From: Schistosoma mansoni
Taxonomy: Eukaryota > Platyhelminthes > Trematoda > Strigeidida > Schistosomatidae
NCBI RefSeq assembly: GCF_000237925.1
Contig: NC_031495.1
Coordinates: 33,146,706-33,210,705 of the forward strand
Length of the DNA stretch: 64,000 nucleotides
Direction: 5' to 3'
The notes below the pieces were generated by a model. That model was not told the DNA's origin. It saw nothing but the letters and a program-made list of their open reading frames with translations, and did not search any database. A program made the translations under genes and the position numbers. Below are positions 60,281 to 64,000 of this stretch, piece by piece. Positions within the stretch are counted from its first letter, which is position 1. Each line of letters begins with the position of its first letter.

Positions 60281-62045
60281 TTTAACTACCATTCTTCTAA
60301 TTGAATTAACAACCTATTCATCGATTTGATCACTTCAAATCATTTATCTACACTTTAGTTATCTCATCTCAATTACACCTATTCAGATCTTACAACAGCC
60401 CCTCTTTAATATGATAGTTATTTAGATATACAGACAGTCAAGACTACTGCTGCCACTTCTACAACTACTGATCTTGTTATATCGTTGAAAAGAGTTTACC
60501 ATAACTATGGAAGGTAGAATGCAGATCATGGTAACTGATAATCGTTATCATAATTATGAACAAAAATTTCTTTTATACAAATTTATTCGTCTACTCATTT
60601 GAACTGCTGTGAGAAAAAACAAATAACAGAATTAAAACAATTTATTTTTAATTATTATTAATATTATTATTTAATACTTAAATATTCAACTTAATTTTTT
60701 CTTGTTTTTACTAATATCTTAGTAACTAAGTTTATAAAGTATATAATTTTATTGTTTCATTGACTGTTTTACTAAAAATGCTGTTATAACTGCTAAGATT
60801 ACTAATTGTCTTAATCATGAGTATTAATAATGTATAATTAAAATGATAAAATTTGATTTATTCCAAAAAGACTTAGTAACTCTTACTCTCCCCTTGTCTC
60901 ACAGTCTTTTTGTAACCACCCAATATTTCGTGTTTCTTTATTTTTTACTTCTTTTATTTTTCCCTTATGATTTCATGTTCTCTATCACTATTTATTCCCA
61001 TATTTCTAATTAAGAGTTGGGATTGCCATTTTTCTCTTAATATACCTATGTTCTAATGACTTGTTATACTAAATTGTATGCAAACAACCTTTGTGTATGT
61101 TTAAAGAAATAAAAAAAGAAATTCTCATGTATATTTTCCGATTTCTGTTTGCTTTTTCCATTAATCATATTGACCATTCTTTGTTTGTACAAATTTATTT
61201 GTTTATTTATATTCTATTATCTCTTTCATCTACCGTGTTATATAAGAATTGTATGTTCTTTCTTTATCCATTCATGAAATGATTGTGATCTTTGCATTCT
61301 TCCTCTTCTTCATCCTTTTTTTCTTCTTGTCCTTTGATTTTGCATTTTAAAACTGTATTTATTATTGTTATTAAAATAAGTATAGTAATTCATTTTATAC
61401 AATAGATATTTTTAATTGCGTTTAATCGACGTTTTCCAATTTTCAGATTTACACCACAAAATTACATCAATTTATCAATTAATCAGTAAGATTTTTGTAA
61501 ATTCTTACAATTCCTCATGTTAAAATCATAATAATTGATGTGTTTTTTGAGAGAAAACATTCATGATATCACACTACGTATCTACTTATCTACTTTTACT
61601 GAATGAACTAACCTCTCTGAAATGTAATTAGCTTTAGCAAAATAATATCGCTTAACATCAAAACACTGATGATCAATGGAAAACAAATCCGCTTATTGTA
61701 TTCGTCTCACGATCTTCAGCTGAGTAGTTTTACAAAGTCTTATATCTTAAGTAAAAAGAGTTGATTTATAACAAGAATCATAATATATGAATACGTGTGT
61801 GAGAACTATAAAAAAATCTGTGCTCAATGACGTGAAATTTGACAAGAAATTCAAATAAAAATTATTCAACATCAATTTACAGCAGTTTTACATAAATAAT
61901 AAAGAATTCTATGTATTTCTGTTTTTCTGTAAGAATTCTAAAGTATTTATTAGGTGTATACGAAAAAGTATATTACGTAATATCTATTTTATTGTTGATT
62001 TCTACGAAATATCTCAATGATTTTTTACAGTGGAAATAATGATAT
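60281..62045. other. AT-rich downstream flank of calpain
   Basis: Very AT-rich, with T-rich runs. A 63-codon frame at 61091-61282 is compositionally biased and is not called. No gene or transposon was recognised. Confidence 0.5.
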
Positions 62046-62274
62046 NNNNNNNNNNNNNNNNNNNNNNNNNNNNNNNNNNNNNNNNNNNNNNNNNNNNNNN
62101 NNNNNNNNNNNNNNNNNNNNNNNNNNNNNNNNNNNNNNNNNNNNNNNNNNNNNNNNNNNNNNNNNNNNNNNNNNNNNNNNNNNNNNNNNNNNNNNNNNNN
62201 NNNNNNNNNNNNNNNNNNNNNNNNNNNNNNNNNNNNNNNNNNNNNNNNNNNNNNNNNNNNNNNNNNNNNNNNNN
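62046..62274. other. Assembly gap (229 N)
   Basis: A run of unknown bases 70 bases left of a palindromic SINE pair. The true length is unknown. Confidence 0.99.
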
Positions 62275-62343
62275 AGATAAGTAAATAAATAAATTTCAAT
62301 CAACGATTTGAATAATTCAAATTTTATTACCTAAATAATTATG

Positions 62344-62545
62344 TTTTCATAGTTGGAAGCGTGAGTCAATTGAAGTTAGACCACCAGGGAAAACCTGGAA
62401 GCACTGGACGGCCGTTTCGTCCTATTGTGGTACTCCTCAGCAGTGCGCACCCACGACCTCGCCTCTCGAGATTCGAACCCAGGACCTACCAATCTCGCGC
62501 CAGAGCACCTAACCGATAGACCACTGAGCCGGCATCCCATGGTGA
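62344..62545 (-). mobile_element. Hammerhead SINE, left member of an inverted pair
   Basis: On the minus strand a tRNA-like head has an A box TGGTCTATCGG (62523-62513) and a B box GGGTTCGAATC (62480-62470). A hammerhead follows at 62446-62401: stem I GCACTG/CAGTGC pairs perfectly over 6 bp, with core CTGAGGA, a stem-II region, GAAA, and the CGGCCGTC stem III with the GTC cleavage site. Stem II has one imperfect position (GTACC against GGAC). This is the best preserved ribozyme in the window and could be active. The architecture matches the schistosome SM-alpha family of polymerase III SINEs. Confidence 0.8.
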
Positions 62546-62700
62546 ACGGTTGCTCAACTTCGTGGATTGGTTGGAGTTAGACATAAACACCATGCGTACT
62601 GTTGAGGAGTCCCACAATAGGACGAAACGGCTGTCCAATGCTTCCAGGTTTTCCCCGGTGGTCTAACTTCAATTGACTCACGCTTTCAACTATGAAAATA
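62546..62700 (+). mobile_element. Hammerhead SINE, right member, lacking the tRNA head
   Basis: The plus-strand segment 62594-62641 repeats the hammerhead (TTGAGGA in the core in place of CTGAGGA, perfect stem II GTCC/GGAC, GAAA, GGCTGTC). Its tail to 62700 is the reverse complement of 62344-62400 with about one difference in ten. The core C-to-T change and a mismatched stem I probably abolish cleavage. No tRNA-like head is present on this side; the middle contains only a short gttagacataaacaccatg segment also seen near 20960. Confidence 0.75.
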
Positions 62701-63130
62701 CTAAATCTCCACAAAAAACCCCTTCTGATAATTATGTTTTCATTTATGACTATAAATTAACTTTGTTATGGAGAATCAAGGAATAGGAAACTTCAGTTTT
62801 ACATATCACATTCTTAATGTTTTAATTCTCAAAGCATAATTATATTAAAACACTTATTTTTTCCGGATAAAATCAATCACCTAATTTCTTAAAAAAAACT
62901 TTGATGAAAAGGATTATTTCGATTTACAAACTGATAACTGTTACATATAAATCACATTAAATTTTAATACAGAATTACTTGTTAAACTCTTTTCGTAACA
63001 AAAACAGTGAAACTGTGTTAGTTTTAAAATTCAAACGCAATTAACATCTTTAATTTGATAGTTGAATTGATAGTTTAAATCAATATTATTCACTGGTCTT
63101 TATTCATAGATAAATGTGAAATGAAATAAC
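62701..63130. other. AT-rich spacer
   Basis: No feature was recognised between the SINE pair and the RTE fragment. Confidence 0.45.
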
Positions 63131-63134
63131 ACTA

Positions 63135-63955
63135 CATACTATAACTTACTTATTTTCGCCCGTTATTACTCGTGGAAGAGCATAACGCGCCTATCAGAAT
63201 TCTCTATCGAACTCAGTCCTTAGCAATTCTTCCCAGTTCCCTTCAGTTGCTATTCATCCTCTTCATGTCTACTTACAATTCTCAACGCAGTGAGTGATTC
63301 GGTCTTCCGCTTTACCGTTTCCCCACACGATCCCATGTTGGCGCTTGCCTCATAATGCAGTTCGACGATTTCTTCAATGTATGTCCTCTCCACTCTCAAC
63401 ATATTTTCATAATTTCCTCTTCAAATGCAAGTTAGTTTGTTCTCTATCACAGTAGGTTGTTGTTGATGGTATCCGGTCAACGGACATTGATTATCTTGTG
63501 TAGATAATTGTTTAGAAATACCTGTGCTTCTTTTATGATAGTTGTAGTTCTTCTCCAAGTTTCAGCTCAGCACAATAGAACTGTCTTGACGTTCATATAG
63601 AAAATAAATACTTTGATATTGACTTGCATACAGTTGTTTTGAGTTCTATATGTTCTCCAACTGTAGGAATACTGTCTTTGTTTTGCCAATCCTTGCCTCC
63701 ATGTCTGCATCAGAACCTCCTCGTTCGTTGATGATGCTGACCGTGTGAGTGAAGGTTTCCAATCCTTCCAGAGTTTCTCCACTAATTGTGACTGAGTTGG
63801 TGTTCTCCGTGTTGTATTTGAGGATGTTGCACTATTGCTTGTGTATGTTGAGGCCTATTGATACAAAGTGTGCTGCTACAGTGATTATCTTCATCTGTAT
63901 TTGTTGGTGTGTATGGGATAGGATGGTCAGGCCATCTGCGGACTACATACTATAA
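63135..63955 (-). mobile_element. RTE-clade LINE fragment (3' end)
   Basis: The minus strand matches the end of the RTE copy at 11840-12720: a HTHQQIQMK-like segment near 63900, a THKQ..NILKYNTE-like region near 63820, IIDERGG-like residues near 63720, NVKTVLLC near 63590, then a 3' untranslated region ending near 63150 like the other two copies. It is degenerate, with several frame breaks, and its upstream end is cut near 63955. Confidence 0.65.
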
Positions 63956-64000
63956 GCAGTATCATATTTTAAAGTAATTTAAACAATTTGCAATCAATAT

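Noticed and set aside
61973-62303. Open frames across the run of N
   Set aside because: They exist only because unknown bases cannot contain stops.

Overview
The window is eukaryotic, AT-rich and intron-rich, and most likely comes from a schistosome (blood fluke, Trematoda). Three things point there. Dispersed RTE-clade and CR1/Jockey-like LINE fragments resemble known schistosome families. tRNA-derived SINEs carry hammerhead ribozymes, the architecture of the schistosome SM-alpha family. One gene has a run of 31-39 nt introns at its 5' end followed by kilobase introns, a recognised schistosome pattern. The species cannot be named from the sequence alone.

Three host genes are clear. (1) A single-exon FAM78-family gene lies on the minus strand (5539-6420). 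(2) A 20-exon OPA1-type mitochondrial dynamin lies on the minus strand (8822-31664). All splice junctions could be placed and all phases agree, giving a 917-residue model. (3) A PEF-type calpain lies on the plus strand (38299-59951, possibly starting at 37546). Its 12-exon core model has 810 residues. It keeps the catalytic Cys and Asn but has Gln in place of the catalytic His, so it looks like a pseudoprotease. OPA1 and calpain are divergent, with about 6 kb of transposon debris between them.

From left to right: 1-3059 is a Ty3/Gypsy element cut by the window edge, with one LTR present. 3230-4180 holds a LINE scrap and a second Gypsy integrase tail. 4240-8820 holds the FAM78 gene, AT-rich spacer and one exon-like plus-strand segment. 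8822-31664 is OPA1. Its 7.2-kb intron 17 holds a nest: an RTE LINE, inside it a complete 3.7-kb LINE with 12-bp target duplications, and inside that a solo LTR with 5-bp duplications. The same RTE is also interrupted by an orphan exon of an FCHO-type F-BAR protein. 31930-37535 holds LINE and Gypsy remains plus an orphan exon-like segment. From 37546 onward is calpain, whose introns hold SINE, RTE, LTR and dispersed-repeat copies. 59952-64000 is AT-rich flank with an assembly gap, a hammerhead-bearing palindromic SINE pair and another RTE fragment.

OPA1 (inner mitochondrial membrane fusion), the calpain-like protein and FAM78 have no evident shared pathway; their adjacency looks incidental. 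The most unusual items are the His-to-Gln calpain, the head-to-head hammerhead SINE pairs at two loci, and the FCHO exon stranded inside a LINE inside an OPA1 intron. Coordinates of transposon fragments are approximate because they were set by eye.
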